Assembly (NCBI GenBank): GCA_037954665.1
Contig: JBBMOL010000201.1
Span: 372,001-436,000, forward strand
Length of the DNA: 64,000 bases
Origin: Laguncularia racemosa
Lineage: Eukaryota; Streptophyta; Magnoliopsida; Myrtales; Combretaceae
Reading direction: 5' to 3'
Under the pieces are notes generated by a model. It ran no database searches. It saw only the letters and a program-made list of their open reading frames with translations, and was not told the origin of the DNA. A program made the position numbers and the translations under genes. Positions 36,149 through 47,799 of this stretch are shown here, piece by piece; position 1 is the stretch's first letter, and each line of letters starts with the position of its first letter.

Positions 36149-36740
36149 TAACGCAGCGTGGAAAGCATAAACAACAAGAGGCCCATTCTAGGATTGGTCT
36201 CACGAACAAGCAAAGAATAATTTTGAGTTATTCCTTGAAAACCTTAATTGCGCACAATCGAGAAAATAGAGAAAACTATTATCTAAAAGTGTATATTTCA
36301 CAAAAGAATCAAAAGCTAACCCTAGAATGGCCTAAAGGCTATTTATAGTCCATAGGGAAACAACTAACAAGGAAATAAATATGTACACGTGGGAATAAAT
36401 TTGCATATACACGTCTGTCGTCTGGATTATACATGGCTGTGTATAAGGCCATGTAGGCTTCTGTGGACGCTCCTGAATACAACACACGGCCGTGCCTTCT
36501 AACCGTGTGTCAGGCCATGTAAGTTTCTGGGGATTTTCCTGACACAACACACGGCCGTGCCTCCTTGTCGTGTATGTGGCCGTGTATGTTTCTAAGAATC
36601 ATGCTAGCACAACACACGGTTGTGCCTTCTGGCCGTGTATCAAACCGTGTATGTTTCTGAGAGCTTCCAAACACATTACACGGTCGTGTTTTGTAAAAGA
36701 CATGCCCTATCAACCCATGTCAGCTACGATGCCCACATCA
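36149..36740 (-). repeat. 5' LTR of element C
   Basis: Reads from TGATGTGGGCATC to CGCTGCGTTA. A CTATAAATAG TATA box lies at 36339-36348 on the minus strand. Upstream of it (36415-36720) are repeated CCGTGT/ACACGG half-sites. The end reads TA where the 3' LTR has CA. Confidence 0.9.
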
Positions 36741-36745
36741 TTTAA
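36741..36745. repeat. Target-site duplication of element C, right copy (TTTAA)
   Basis: Matches 30971-30975. Confidence 0.88.
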
Positions 36746-37839
36746 TTAAAAATTTTATTTGAAAAATTCTTATTCGATGTGCATACAGTTTTTTTTTTTT
36801 TTGCAAACTATAACAAAATTCATTAATTTTTTAATGATATAAAACATGTAAAAATCTGATCATCTAGAAAAGTCATATGCAATTAAAATTTCATTATGCA
36901 TGTTTCCTTTTTCATTTGCTATGGTTTTATTTTTCTTTCAGCACTATTTTATTAATTTTTTTTATGTATATATTTTTAATAGATCCCATTAGATAGAGGA
37001 AAGTTAGATTAAAGCACTACTATACAACCAAACTCTTAGATAGAGTATCAAAAACTCACCTCAGATTAAAGGGCTATTGAGGACTCCACACCTATTATAT
37101 ATCTCAAATTGAAAGATAGACAAACACACACAAATATTTTATATATGCACACACATATACACATATATATGGAAAAGCATATTGGCTACAATGTACTCGG
37201 CTCGACCAGCACTATGGGCAATATATGTTCCTCTTCATATGATAGGTTTTCTATTTTTGCTGAAAAATCTTTATTTAAAATGAGGTATAGATGATAGATT
37301 TAGGTATCCAAGAAAATGGACCAAAATTACCATTATTTTAAGGGCAATAGCAAGGAGATATTTGTTGAAATTTAATTGATTTGGATAATTTATTGAGCAT
37401 GAATTTTTCCTGAGAATCTTTATCTTGGATTGATTTAGATCAAGGACTTTGGGCATGGATCGAGTACCAAAATTGCCATTTTTTAAAGGGAAATAGCTAG
37501 GATGGTTTTTATGAATGATTGAAAGTGAGTGATTTAGACCGCAAAAAATTCACGAATATGGGTTTTTCAATTTTTGCTTTAAAATTTTCCTTTTCACTGG
37601 GATAGGGATCAAGTATTTTGAGCTTGCTAGTGCTAGCAAGTAATTATTGTCAGCATATCTTTGCTCTCTTACGACCAATCTTCATTCCTAAACACTTTAG
37701 CTGTCCAAATCTCAATTAAACTTGTCGTTTGCTCCCAGCTTTACCCACGTTCTGCACAAGTCACCCCATGCCTCCAAGACTTCGAGGTGCTCCTATTTGA
37801 ACAGTACTCTTCATGGGATATGCGACATATAAGAAGATA

Positions 37840-39075
37840 GCCTTATATATAATTTTCCATGTACGTTTCATTTTAGATAGACCAAGCGTCTACTGATTTA
37901 TCACTGCGCCAAAAACCTTATCGCAGCCAACTAAAAAGCTAGCATGCATGAGTGGTACTTGTACGAATTACCACCATACTCCTTGATACCAAACCTCTAC
38001 TGGGTTGAATGCATCTACCGATAACGCTACAGGTCTTTGACATAATCTACAAAAAAATTTAAGCCTTCCAATGAAACATGTAGAAAATCAACAACATGAA
38101 TTATGTTAGCAATTGTCGAGGACCTTGGGGTATGTAATGGAACACTTACACTGAGTCAACAAAGTAATTATATTGGAGAAAAAGAAGAGAAGTAATGAAC
38201 ATATAATTTAAGGTGTAGACAAAAATATTAAGGGTAATAGATCATGGACACAGGAAAAATACAATTCACTACAATTAAAAAGAGAGTACATAAATGTATT
38301 ACGATCACACTAATAGAGATAACAAAAGTTCATTCATAAAACCCACTTACAAATAGAGCTGAAAAACCAAAGGGAGTATTTGCAAAAGTACTATTCCTCA
38401 CGAAGTTTCAAATAGAATAGTCTCTCATAGGATTTATATAAGACTAAAGGATTCTCATAAACCTGTTTGAGCCATTTCACAAGTTAAACTCTTGATCTAT
38501 TTATAAGTCTGAAATTGTAAGAGAGACTAACAACTTTTAAAATGAATAAGTGGAAATAATATATATATGGACAAAGTAGAACAGACAGGCTACACTGAGA
38601 TTTATGAAGTTTGGCACCTTAACAATTTGGTCGACTAATTTTCCACTCTATTCAATCTGCTTAGGTACCTCTGACCGGTCATTCAATTGTAACCTGCGTT
38701 CATTCTTCAAGAACTATTTAGTCACATGAACACCATCCAAAATCTTTTGCTTGGGGTTTTAGGAAAGCCATAATGTGTAGTCAATGATTAATGAGCAAAT
38801 TTCGAATGACAATTTCATTTAAGGGTTTGTTTAGCTTCTTTTTTTTTTTTCATCTTCATAATATCTTTTTTATCTATTCGATTTGTATGTTTATAAAAAA
38901 TAAGATACCAAAAAGATATAAATATAAATACATATATATCATTCTAATAAAATTAAATACGTAATAATATTTCTAAACGCTATATTTTAAAAAGATATAG
39001 ATTGAAATTGATACAAAATAAATATATATAAGAAGAAAAAAAAAAGAAAAGACAATATATAAATAGGCCCCAAAC
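37840..39075. other. Intergenic DNA downstream of the glucosyltransferase
   Basis: AT-rich DNA with no coding frame or recognisable transposon. The part next to the gene (39000-39075) is its 3' flank. A TATATA/AATAAA-rich stretch there could supply a polyadenylation signal, but I cannot choose one. Confidence 0.5.
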
Positions 39076-40518
39076 TTATTCCTTTGTAATTTGACGAATC
39101 CTTGTCTCACAATCTTTCTTCATCCTCTTAAGCGATTCATAAGAAGAACCAGCCTTTGATAAAGCCTTATATGCACTATCCTTTAACTCTTTGACCCTGT
39201 TTCTAATTCCAACCCCTTCTTCTCCCACCATGATCTTCTTCACTAATGTTGCTATTTCCTCTCTGCTGATTGTGTTCTTAGATGGCAACATCTTTGATCG
39301 TACTGCCACACCAATCTCCTCGGTGAGTAGCGTCGCATTAAGTCTTTGTTCGGCATACAAGGGCCATGCTATTATCGGCACACCATTGATAATGCTCTCT
39401 AAAGTTGAATTCCAACCACAATGAGACAAAAACCCTCCAATTGCTAGATGACTCAAAATATCAACTTGTGGGCCCCACATGGGTACAACCATTCCAATAT
39501 GTTGAACGCAAGTGAGAAAGTCACATGGTAAGAATCTGGTAAAGTTATTCGTACTGTTACCTGAATCGAAATAAGACCCATCTCCGCTTTTTTCAGCTGG
39601 TGGACGAACCACCCAAATGAACCGCTGCTTGCTCATTTCCAAGCCCCAAGCCACCTCAATCATTTGGTCAGTCGACAAAGAACCACCGCTTCCAAACAAT
39701 ACTAAAACTACTGATTCTCGAGGTTGCTTGTCTAACCAATCAAATATTTCTTTGGCTTTTGGACTAATCGGTCCAACAGGCCTTACTAGAGGACCAATTG
39801 GATAAGTAGGCACTTTTGTGAAAGGACCTAACAAGCTATCATCTCTAAGTGCAGCTAATGTAGGAGCATGCAAGTCCTCCCAGGTGTTAATCAAAATTCC
39901 ATTTCCCATGGGAATTTCCTTGCAAATTCTTAAGTACTCTAAATATTGTTGATTGGCTCGATCCAGCATCGGGTCTATAACATCCTCTGGCCGAACCGGT
40001 TTGCAACCCGGGATTGTGAGCGGTTCTTTTCGATCAACGTACTCTCCCTTTACCTGCTTGTCTAGCACAGGAACATATACTGTCAAACTAAGGAACCATG
40101 CATTAGTAGCAACAAAAACATACTTGGGTATGTTGAGCTCGTCGGCAACGATTAAATGTTCGGTGCCAAAGAGGTCTACGATGAGAACATCCGGCCGGAC
40201 CGTCAATGCATTGAGTGCGGATCGGAAGGCTGGTTTGGCCTCGCGCATCATGACAGCCAGCCTAGTGATCACGGTGGCCTTTGGATCAATGATTGCCGTG
40301 ATATCGCATGGCTCGAGTTCAACAACGTCGAAAAGCCTAGGGCTCATTGCATTTTCGATTATTTCGGATTCGGCAGGGGATGTTTTGTGGGAAAGAACAA
40401 AGACGGTGACGTCGAACCCGTGGTGAAGCACAAGGCGCTTGCCAAGCTCGATTACGGGAATGAGGTGGCCCATGCCAGGGCTAGAGAGCAGTGCTGCATG
40501 AAGCTTTTTGGCCTCCAT
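39076..40518 (-). CDS. UDP-glycosyltransferase, UGT72-like (anthocyanidin/hydroquinone glucosyltransferase type)
   Basis: A cytosolic family-1 glycosyltransferase that most likely transfers glucose from UDP-glucose to a phenolic acceptor such as a monolignol, hydroquinone or flavonoid. The protein has 480 residues from the ATG at 40518, the usual family length, in one exon. The N-terminal acceptor domain has SPGMGHLIP with catalytic His18, and VDLFGTE with its Asp115 partner. The C-terminal domain has the 44-residue PSPG box at 348-391, containing HCGWNS (366-371) and ending in Gln391; Trp369 at box position 22 and the final Gln favour UDP-glucose. Group-E signs are IPGCKPV (169-175) and WPLYAEQ (385-391). 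Oddities are WGPQ instead of the common WAPQ and LVLFGSGG where most members have YVSFGSGG. A TTG two codons upstream is not a credible start. The acceptor cannot be read from sequence. Confidence 0.93.
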   Translation of the reverse strand: MEAKKLHAALLSSPGMGHLIPVIELGKRLVLHHGFDVTVFVLSHKTSPAESEIIENAMSPRLFDVVELEPCDITAIIDPKATVITRLAVMMREAKPAFRSALNALTVRPDVLIVDLFGTEHLIVADELNIPKYVFVATNAWFLSLTVYVPVLDKQVKGEYVDRKEPLTIPGCKPVRPEDVIDPMLDRANQQYLEYLRICKEIPMGNGILINTWEDLHAPTLAALRDDSLLGPFTKVPTYPIGPLVRPVGPISPKAKEIFDWLDKQPRESVVLVLFGSGGSLSTDQMIEVAWGLEMSKQRFIWVVRPPAEKSGDGSYFDSGNSTNNFTRFLPCDFLTCVQHIGMVVPMWGPQVDILSHLAIGGFLSHCGWNSTLESIINGVPIIAWPLYAEQRLNATLLTEEIGVAVRSKMLPSKNTISREEIATLVKKIMVGEEGVGIRNRVKELKDSAYKALSKAGSSYESLKRMKKDCETRIRQITKE

Positions 40519-40630
40519 GAACAAACGGTAGCTAGGTCTGGTATTAATTAATTGATAGTATATGGAATAGTTTGGGAAAAGAATAATGGGATAATGAATA
40601 GAGTTATGGGATGGTGGTGGGGGTGTGCTT

Positions 40631-40638
40631 AAATATTT
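40631..40638 (-). promoter_or_regulatory. Possible TATA element of the glucosyltransferase
   Basis: AAATATTT on the minus strand lies about 113 bp before the ATG, which would give a 5' leader of roughly 80 bp. Another TATA-like run (TATATATAAATA, about 40716) reads better on the plus strand. Neither is proven. Confidence 0.25.
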
Positions 40639-41332
40639 GAGGCTTCGGCTTGAAATAAGCTAAATGACAAATAATGAATAGGTCAAGATCTATATGACGT
40701 ATGAATGGTCCAAGTATATATAAATAGAAATTTAATAGGTAAAGCAGTCTTAATAATGGTCTCAATATGATAAAACATATACGACATTTTTATTAAGTTT
40801 TGCCCTTCATTAGTTATATTATTTTACTATTTGCAACTAAATGAACTAAAGGAGCATATGCTTCTATGATAAATGGACCTTTAAAATAACAGAGATATAC
40901 ATCTAAAATATGGTTATTGAAACAAATGTAAATTTTGTTGTGATTGCTTCCAAGCCATAACTATAGGATGTTTTCATGCCGTTTTCATGCCAAAGCACAA
41001 TTATAAGAAAATTAATAATATTCCCCCACTAACCTACTCAAACTCTCTACATATTTTCCTTTCAATATTAATATAATAATATTTAAAATTCAGATTGATA
41101 ATTAATAATAATAATTACTTAATTTGTAGTTGAAACAACCAAGACAAATATCTGAAGAAAGAGAAAATATTTTGACATGTTCAAATATTCAAATGCACAA
41201 GAAAATTGATACTTGCTAATTTTTAATAAAAGTCGCCAAAGCCAAAATCAACATCACAAAAACTTTTACAAATCATTTATTAAATGTCATGAATAAACTC
41301 ATCAAAATTGTGTCACAAAAATTATATGTGCT
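40639..41332. other. Upstream region of the glucosyltransferase
   Basis: AT-rich DNA between the gene and element F. It must hold most of the gene's promoter. No coding frame or known repeat was seen. Confidence 0.5.
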
Positions 41333-43634
41333 TGTCGAGCCTAATTTTGGATTTTTCCTTAATTAACCCATATTAAGTCCAACCCACTTAATACAAGTTA
41401 TTTGACTGTAAAATTAAGGAAAAACTATATTTTTAATTATCTTAAGAAAATTAGAGTCGCCACCAACCAAAGTTGGAATATAAGATAAGTTATGGTTAAT
41501 GAGGTGAGCTAACCTTAACTAACTACTGGTTTGTGAATTTTTCTTAAAAAAGAAAACAATTTTGAAAAAATATTAACTAGAGAATCTGGCCTCGAAAGCT
41601 ATCCTATTAAAACCTAAATGGTTATCGCTTATTATTTTCATCAAGAAACTGAATTAAAAGCTCCTTATCAATTCCTTTCATTATCACATGTGCAAAACAT
41701 AAAAAAAAAAAAAGTTAAAAGAACATGGAAAACTCTTAATTATTTTTTATTAAAATTGGATTTTATATTCTTACAAATAAAAGATAATAAAGCTTTTGCA
41801 TTTTTACTTTAATTAAAATTAAACTAAAAAAAGAATAAAATATTTTTATGTTTTTATATTGTGGATCAAAATTTTAAAAGGATAAAATAATTTTTATATT
41901 TTTTTATATGGTAAATTGAAATCGGAAAAGAATAATTTTTTTTATTCTCTTATATGTGGTTGCTCAGTAGGAGCCTACGCACCCGCTAATTAGGATCAAA
42001 CTGACATAATTATATTTTTATAAAACTTTAGTGGATTGATTAATTTTAATTATGAAAATAGGTCGGGTTTACATTTATTATCATTAATTTTGTTTTAGTA
42101 AAAATTCTAAACCAAAACCTCTATTTTTCAATTTTTGAAAGACTAAAGACCTAGTTTTTGAAAATACCAATTGAAGTTTTTTATTTCGTGAAAATCATTT
42201 TTCTAGGTAAGAAAACACTTTTTATTATTATTTTTCAAAATAAAATCATATCCAAGATAATAAATCATTTTTTTATTTTTTTATTTTTATAGTTATAAAC
42301 TAGGTATTACTAACTATTAAAAAAAATTTTGGAACCTAATTATCCTTAGGTGACGATTACATCGCAACACCTAAGGCCCATACAATGGTTCCCCCTAATT
42401 ATTTGATTTACTAATTTTTCTAAATTAAATTAATTAAAATAAAGTTATTACATTCATATTATTATTATTATTATTTATCTACCATATTTTTATTAATTGG
42501 ATTTGTTTTTATTTTTTTATCAATTAGATTTTAACAAAATTAAATAAACTAATTCACCTAAACTAAATTAATAGTAATAATAATAATGACATTTACCTGG
42601 ATACGGGTAGGTTTGGGTTTAGTGCGCGAGTCAATGCAGGTAAAGTCGAGTCGCATTGGTGGTTCAATCATAGGTTTGGTCGCGGGTTAGCTCCACATCT
42701 AATCACACGGGTCAGCTTTGTTTCAGTTATGGTGGTTACGGGTTAGCTTGAAACTACCGTTGGAGCTCACAGATTTACGGGTCTGGGAAAAGCAATGGCA
42801 CCAAACACAGCCACAAGCTCTCTCCTGTCCAGTGCATGGTCGGTGTTTGCATGTAAGATGTCAATAGAAGCTACATCAAGCGATTTGACCATGGAGGTTT
42901 AGAGAGAGAAAGTAGGTGTGGAGTTTAATGTTTTACAACTAAGTTTATGAGGTCAAGTTCTATATATAGACTCGTTAAATCAATCTCGATAAGCCTCCAT
43001 TCTGATTGAAATTCGATTTGGATGAGAATGAATAACCTCCGATTTAACCGATTTAGATTTGTTTTTATTTAAATCTTTCTATAAATCCTTAAGATACTCA
43101 TAAATCCATGAGTTTGTTAAAAAAAAAAAAATAGGAACATTTTTTTCTTGCGATTTCTACAGTTTTTTTTCCTTTGCTGTTCGGATCTGCTTAGGGAAGA
43201 AGAAGATCATGTGCAATGCACATGATTTCCCCGGCCAATAAGTTGCTGCCACGTGGCAGTTTGTCTTAAAGAAAAAAAAATCCCATTTTGCTGCATAAAG
43301 GACTCAAACCCGTAACCAGCGTCCTCATCACACACACCTAGGTGCACACCCAGACCATTTCTCACTCTATTATTACAATCAATTTATATTTAAGCTATTG
43401 GTCCTAATTAATTTTTATTGATTTGAGGTTCCCAAGCTTAATTTAGAGGCTTATATTTTCTTAATTTTGTTGAAAATTTTATTATTATTATTATTTTGTT
43501 ATTTGTAATTATTATTATTATTATTTTTAATAATTCATAAACCAAGCTTTCTTTATTACTATTATTTTTTATCATTTTTATTCATTTATTAAAAAAATCT
43601 ATATTGGGGGGGGCACAAAAATGGGGGGTCTACA
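41333..43634 (-). repeat. 3' LTR of element F
   Basis: On the minus strand it reads from TGTAGACCCCCC to GGCTCGACA. Its terminal 640 bp (41333-41979) align with 55563-56196. It is AT-rich with ATT microsatellites near 42455, 43485 and 43510. Confidence 0.72.
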
Positions 43635-43648
43635 GCTGCCCCTCTTTG
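43635..43648 (-). other. Polypurine tract of element F
   Basis: CAAAGAGGGGCAGC on the minus strand directly precedes the LTR start TGTAGACC. Confidence 0.65.
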
Positions 43649-43844
43649 TAGCAAATTTTAGGAAAACTTACCATTTTTACATCGTTGAAAAGACAAATAA
43701 CGCTATATTCAGCTGGCTATCCAAACCTGGATCCATTATAGAGTTATCCGACCAAAGGATTGAACGAGGAAAACGCTCCACGAGCTAGCAATCCTATGTT
43801 GCAAAAGAAGATAGTTGCTTTATGACGACTAATATTCCTTGGAG

Positions 43845-44510
43845 AGTGGTCTTAGACAAGAAGCAGCCTTTAAGAAGAGAATATCTAAAAAAGTGCTCTT
43901 ATAAGCTAACTAATTGATAATAGGAAGCGTCTTATAAGACTAGCAACCCTAAGGAAAAGATTGTCTAGAAAAGTGCTCTTACAAGCTAACTAATCAATGA
44001 TAGGAAACATCCTACTAGATTAGCAACGTTAAAAAAAAAAGGAAATTATCTAGAAAAGTGCTTTTATGAGCTGACTAATCAATGATAGAAAGCGACTCAC
44101 CAGACTCACAACCTTAAAAAAGAATTATATAGAAAAATGCTCTTATGAGCTAACTAATCAACAATAGGAAGCATCTCACTAGACTAGCAACCTAAAAAAA
44201 AAAGATTATATGGAAAAGTGCTCTTATGAGCTGACTGACTGATAATGGAAAGCGTCTCTTTAGACTTGCAACCCTAAGAGAGGATATTTAGGAAAGTGCC
44301 TCATTGTGAGCTAACTAACCAATAGTGGGAAGCGTTTTTTTTTTTTGAATTATTTTATAAACTTGTAACCCTGAAAGAGAAAGTTTAGGAAAGTACCCCT
44401 ATAGGCTAACTAACTGATAATGGGAAGTGTCTCTTTGGACTTGCAACCCTAAGAGACAAAGTTTAGGAAAGTACTCCATTGTGGGCTAACTAACTAATAG
44501 TGAATTCCTA
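43845..44510. repeat. 80-bp tandem repeat array, eight units, in element F
   Basis: The anchor GCTAACTAA or a variant occurs at 43905, 43985, 44070, 44149, 44230, 44310, 44405 and 44485. Spacings are 80, 85, 79, 81, 80, 95 and 80; the long one holds a T-run insertion. Each unit also contains AGGAAGCG-like and AGAAAAGTGCTCT-like segments. It lies 0.2-0.9 kb inside the 3' LTR. Tandem repeats in the 3' noncoding part are known for Tat/Ogre elements. Confidence 0.85.
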
Positions 44511-45789
44511 AATGAGAATCTTATTTTTCCAATAATGGTCAAGAGTTTAAGATAGGTTAAAACTTTTGATCAAATGATAACTAAAACATTTCTAAAAATC
44601 TTCAAGACAAATGCTCTTCAAAATTTAAGGATAAGGTGATAAGGTATTAAAGTATTTTCTATCAAACTTTCAAAATTTTTCTCTTTCTTCTCAAATAATT
44701 ATCTATTTATTTATTATTTTTTAAACATTACTAGCAAGTAAAGAGTTTAACAAGGTTCCCAAAAATACAAATAAAGGGTAGGTCTCCGTTATTACTCAAT
44801 AATCACTTACACTTTTGCCTCATTTTACTTGGAGGATTTGGTTTAATCTTGGAAAAAGTGGTATCTTAACTTGGTCAATCTTCTCTTGAGGGGTTTCCTG
44901 TAATTAAAACTCATATCTTCTTCTTAGGGGTATCAATATTTAAAATTTGGGCCAAACAATGCCAATGAAGAGTGACTTTAAATTCCTTTATTCTATCTGG
45001 AAATAGATATCTCATTCTTAATTGTTTTAATCTAAGAGGACTTCCTCATAATCTCTTGGTTTAGATGTCACTCTTGACTTTTATTCGAAACATTATGGTC
45101 TTCTTGTAAGTAATACGCTTTAATCAATCTGTTAGGCCTTTTTTGGAACTTATAATGCAATATAGGTTTTTAGTTATTAGTTCAACAAAATATTAACGTA
45201 AAGGTTTATTTTGAAAGAATCATCATTTCAACTTGAGTTTACAAATCAAGAAACCTTGAGAAAAACTACAATAGTACTTACCCTAGGCCTAGTAATTTTT
45301 GCTTAGGATAAATTATTTTCAATGATCTAGAGAACACTTTAGAGAAGGGTGATATATCTTTGAACTGTAATGTTTGAGTTCTTGTATTTGGCCCTAGTGT
45401 TTTCAAGTATTATTGTGCTTACTTTTTTTTTTTTTGCTTATCTCTTTTTCTTTTCTTTTCTTTTCCCCCTTTTTTCTTTTTTTTTTCTCTCTTTTCTCTT
45501 TTTCATCATCATTTCTTTTTTCTTTTAGGTCCAATGGTGATTATCTCTTATGAGTCATGTGTGGTTTTTCAAAATGTGGACTTTTCTTTATCTCAAAAGA
45601 AATAAATTATCTATGACAAAAATTACCCTTAAATTGTTGCAGCTAGGGCAAGCACTATTTAGTTAATTCCCCCACTTTTTTTTTTTTATTGATGCCCCTA
45701 TCTTTCTAATCATCCCATTGTGGGGTAGTCCTTAGTAGGGTTAAATTTTGAAACTCTTCTTATATAAGCTCAAATGGTGTTAGCAAAGA
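44511..45789 (-). other. Internal noncoding DNA of element F
   Basis: No open frame was seen. A strongly pyrimidine-rich run (T and C) lies at about 45425-45520. It probably belongs to the 3' untranslated part of element F. Confidence 0.45.
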
Positions 45790-45838
45790 GATAGCGAAAA
45801 TGAATGCGTAACGTTATTTTGATTAACATATCAAATTC
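45790..45838. repeat. 49-bp direct repeat flanking element E, left copy
   Basis: GATAGCGAAAATGAAT to CATATCAAATTC matches 52475-52523 at 46 of 49 positions. The three differences are all G in this copy and A in the other. Confidence 0.85.
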
Positions 45839-46438
45839 TACGAATTGCGTTGTGAGACCTAGCAACAAATAATCTATTTTTTGGACCGCCCAAATCCCAA
45901 TTTTTGAATTAAAAATAAATAAATTACTGACCTATTGTCTATTGAGACAAGAACTAGTTATATATATATAAAAGAAATTATTGACCCGTTGCCAATAAAA
46001 GACAAGAACCAATAATATAAACCGAGCTTGAACCTATGAGGTCAAAACCCTGACTGCTTGTTCAACAAGAACAGATATGAAAAATAACTCTTCAATTGAA
46101 AAATTCGTTCATCCCCTCAACACAAGTTTTGATACCCTATTTATAGAGTTCTAAGGCTAATTAATGAAAGAAAAAAAACCATCCACATACCCATCAATAA
46201 CCCACAACCAAAGAAAAGTAATTGTGCTCTTAACTATACTAATAACTATTTTATTGATGTAAGCAATGACCTCAATTATCTTTTAGAATCCCTAATTACT
46301 ATCTTAGCTTATTTAGGCTTCATTTTCTTGGGCTTAGATGACATTAATGAATTCAGGTTCAGCCCAGCTCAATGTGTCCAAAGTCCTTCCAAACTTGACC
46401 TCATTTTCAAAAATGATCTTCACAAAGCCTTGCATAGC
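45839..46438 (-). repeat. 3' end and LTR of element E
   Basis: Homologous to 51718-52340 and, inverted, to about 52930-53602. It lacks the outermost bases that the other copies have (TGATG.GAAATCCC). A TATA box ACTCTATAAATAGGGTA lies near 46132-46148 on the minus strand. The exact LTR start near the polyprotein end could not be fixed. Confidence 0.72.
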
Positions 46439-47749
46439 TTACTTGATCTGTTTTGCTCGCGCTCTTGTGATTGGCCCTTCGGGTATTTGTAGTTCCTCAA
46501 CTCCACTTCGATTGCATTTGTCCTCTTTAATACCCGAACCTTGAGATGGTCCTCCATCATCCTCCCTCTCTTCAAAAGGATTCGTCCTCGAATCTAAACC
46601 TGTATCAAAGGGAGTAAGATCAGACACATTAAATGTGGCACTAACATTATACTCAACTGGCAAATCCAACTTATATGCATTGTCATTGATTTTGGATACC
46701 ACTTGAAATGGTCCATCTCCTCTTAGATCTAATTTAGTCTGCCTTCGAGTTAGAAACCTTTCTTTCCTCATATGCACCCATACCCAATCTCCAGGTTCAA
46801 AAGTTACTTTCTTTCTGCCTTTGTTAGCCTGGGTAGCATTCTTCTCATTCCGCTTCATGATGTGATGTCTTGCTTGTTCATGAATCTTTTTCACCATCTA
46901 AGCCTTCTTTTTACCATCTAGACTAGTAATCTCATTCACAGGTAAAGGAATCAAATCTAACGGGGTCAAAGGATTGAAATCATATACAATCTCAAAAGGT
47001 GAGAAACTAGAAGAAGAATGCACAACTCGATTATACACAGACTCAATGAATGGAATGCATTCTTCCCAGGATTTCAAATTCTTCTTTATCATAGCATGCA
47101 AAAGAGTAGTCAATGTCATATTCACGACTTCAGTTTGTCCATCGGTTTGTGGGTGACATGTAGTAGAAAAATAATAATTTTGTTCCCATTTTCCCCCACA
47201 AAACATGCCATAAATGACTAATGATTTGACATCTCTATCACATACTATGCTCCTAAGAACTCCATGCAAACAAACAAGTTCTCTAAAGAACAATTCAGCA
47301 ACATCTGTAGCATCATTAGTCTTGTGACATGGAATAAAATGTGCCATTTTTGAAAAGCGATCCACAATCACGAAAATGGAATCTCTACCTCTCCTAGACT
47401 TAGGTAAACCCAAAGCAAAATCAATCCAAACATCAGTCCAAGGTTCATTGGGTACAGGTAAAGGCATGTAAGGACCGTATGATTTGACTCTAGACTTAGC
47501 TTTCTTACATGTGATGCATTTAGAGCAAACTCTTTCCACATCTTTTTTCATATGAGGTTAAAAGAAATGTTCTTTCAACACATCAGCAATACCAAAATGA
47601 CCCATAAGACCTCCAACATGCAACTCAAGCAAAAGCAACTCTCGCATTGAACACTTAGGAATGCACGACTTGTTCTCCCTAAAATGGAATCCACCATGCT
47701 TATAGAAATCGATCAAATGCACCCTTTTCACAAGCATGATACACAACAT
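46439..47749 (-). pseudogene. Element E integrase
   Basis: Integrase of element E. The N-terminal zinc-binding part is split between 47749-47558 and 47551 onward (CSKCITCKKAK). The core has the first Asp in VWIDFALGLP, the second in CDRD and the Glu in TDGQTEV, so the catalytic triad survives. One in-frame TAG at 46898-46900 separates the core from the C-terminal part (46897-46439), which carries GDWVWVHMRKERF, GPFQVVSKINDNAY and a final GPITRARAKQIK. No chromodomain follows. The frame ends at a stop where the other E copies continue, owing to a one-base loss. Confidence 0.85.
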
Positions 47750-47799
47750 GAAAATTAGAATCTTGTATGTACAATTCTCTTATAGTTCAAATCCAAGCA

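Larger units (their letters stand above)
30976..36740 (-). mobile_element. Element C: chromovirus-like Ty3/gypsy retrotransposon
   Basis: A complete 5.8-kb LTR retrotransposon on the minus strand: LTRs of 560 and 592 bp, initiator-Met tRNA primer site, gag, protease, RT, RNase H, integrase and TTTAA target duplication. The order with integrase last places it in Ty3/gypsy. The compact size and gag type suggest a chromovirus, possibly near CRM or Reina, but no chromodomain is visible. The coding frame runs into the 3' LTR. Several in-frame stops inactivate it. Confidence 0.9.
29467..37839. repeat. Tandem segmental duplication, copy 2 (interrupted by element C)
   Basis: Direct repeat of copy 1, starting GCTTCTTATAAGTAAAATTT and ending GCGACATATAAGAAGATA. 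Without element C it is about 2.6 kb. It contains the RNase H fragment at 29740-30210 and the same noncoding region. The noncoding part after the insertion (36746-37839) aligns with about 28405-29466 of copy 1. Confidence 0.85.

Noticed and set aside
39953..40426. 157-codon plus-strand frame
   Set aside because: Antisense shadow of the glucosyltransferase.
40519..40524. Two-codon upstream extension of the glucosyltransferase
   Set aside because: It depends on a TTG start; the ATG at 40518 gives the normal N-terminus of the family.
43845..44510. Regular repeats resembling a CRISPR array
   Set aside because: The units are contiguous diverged tandem copies without unique spacers, inside a plant retrotransposon.
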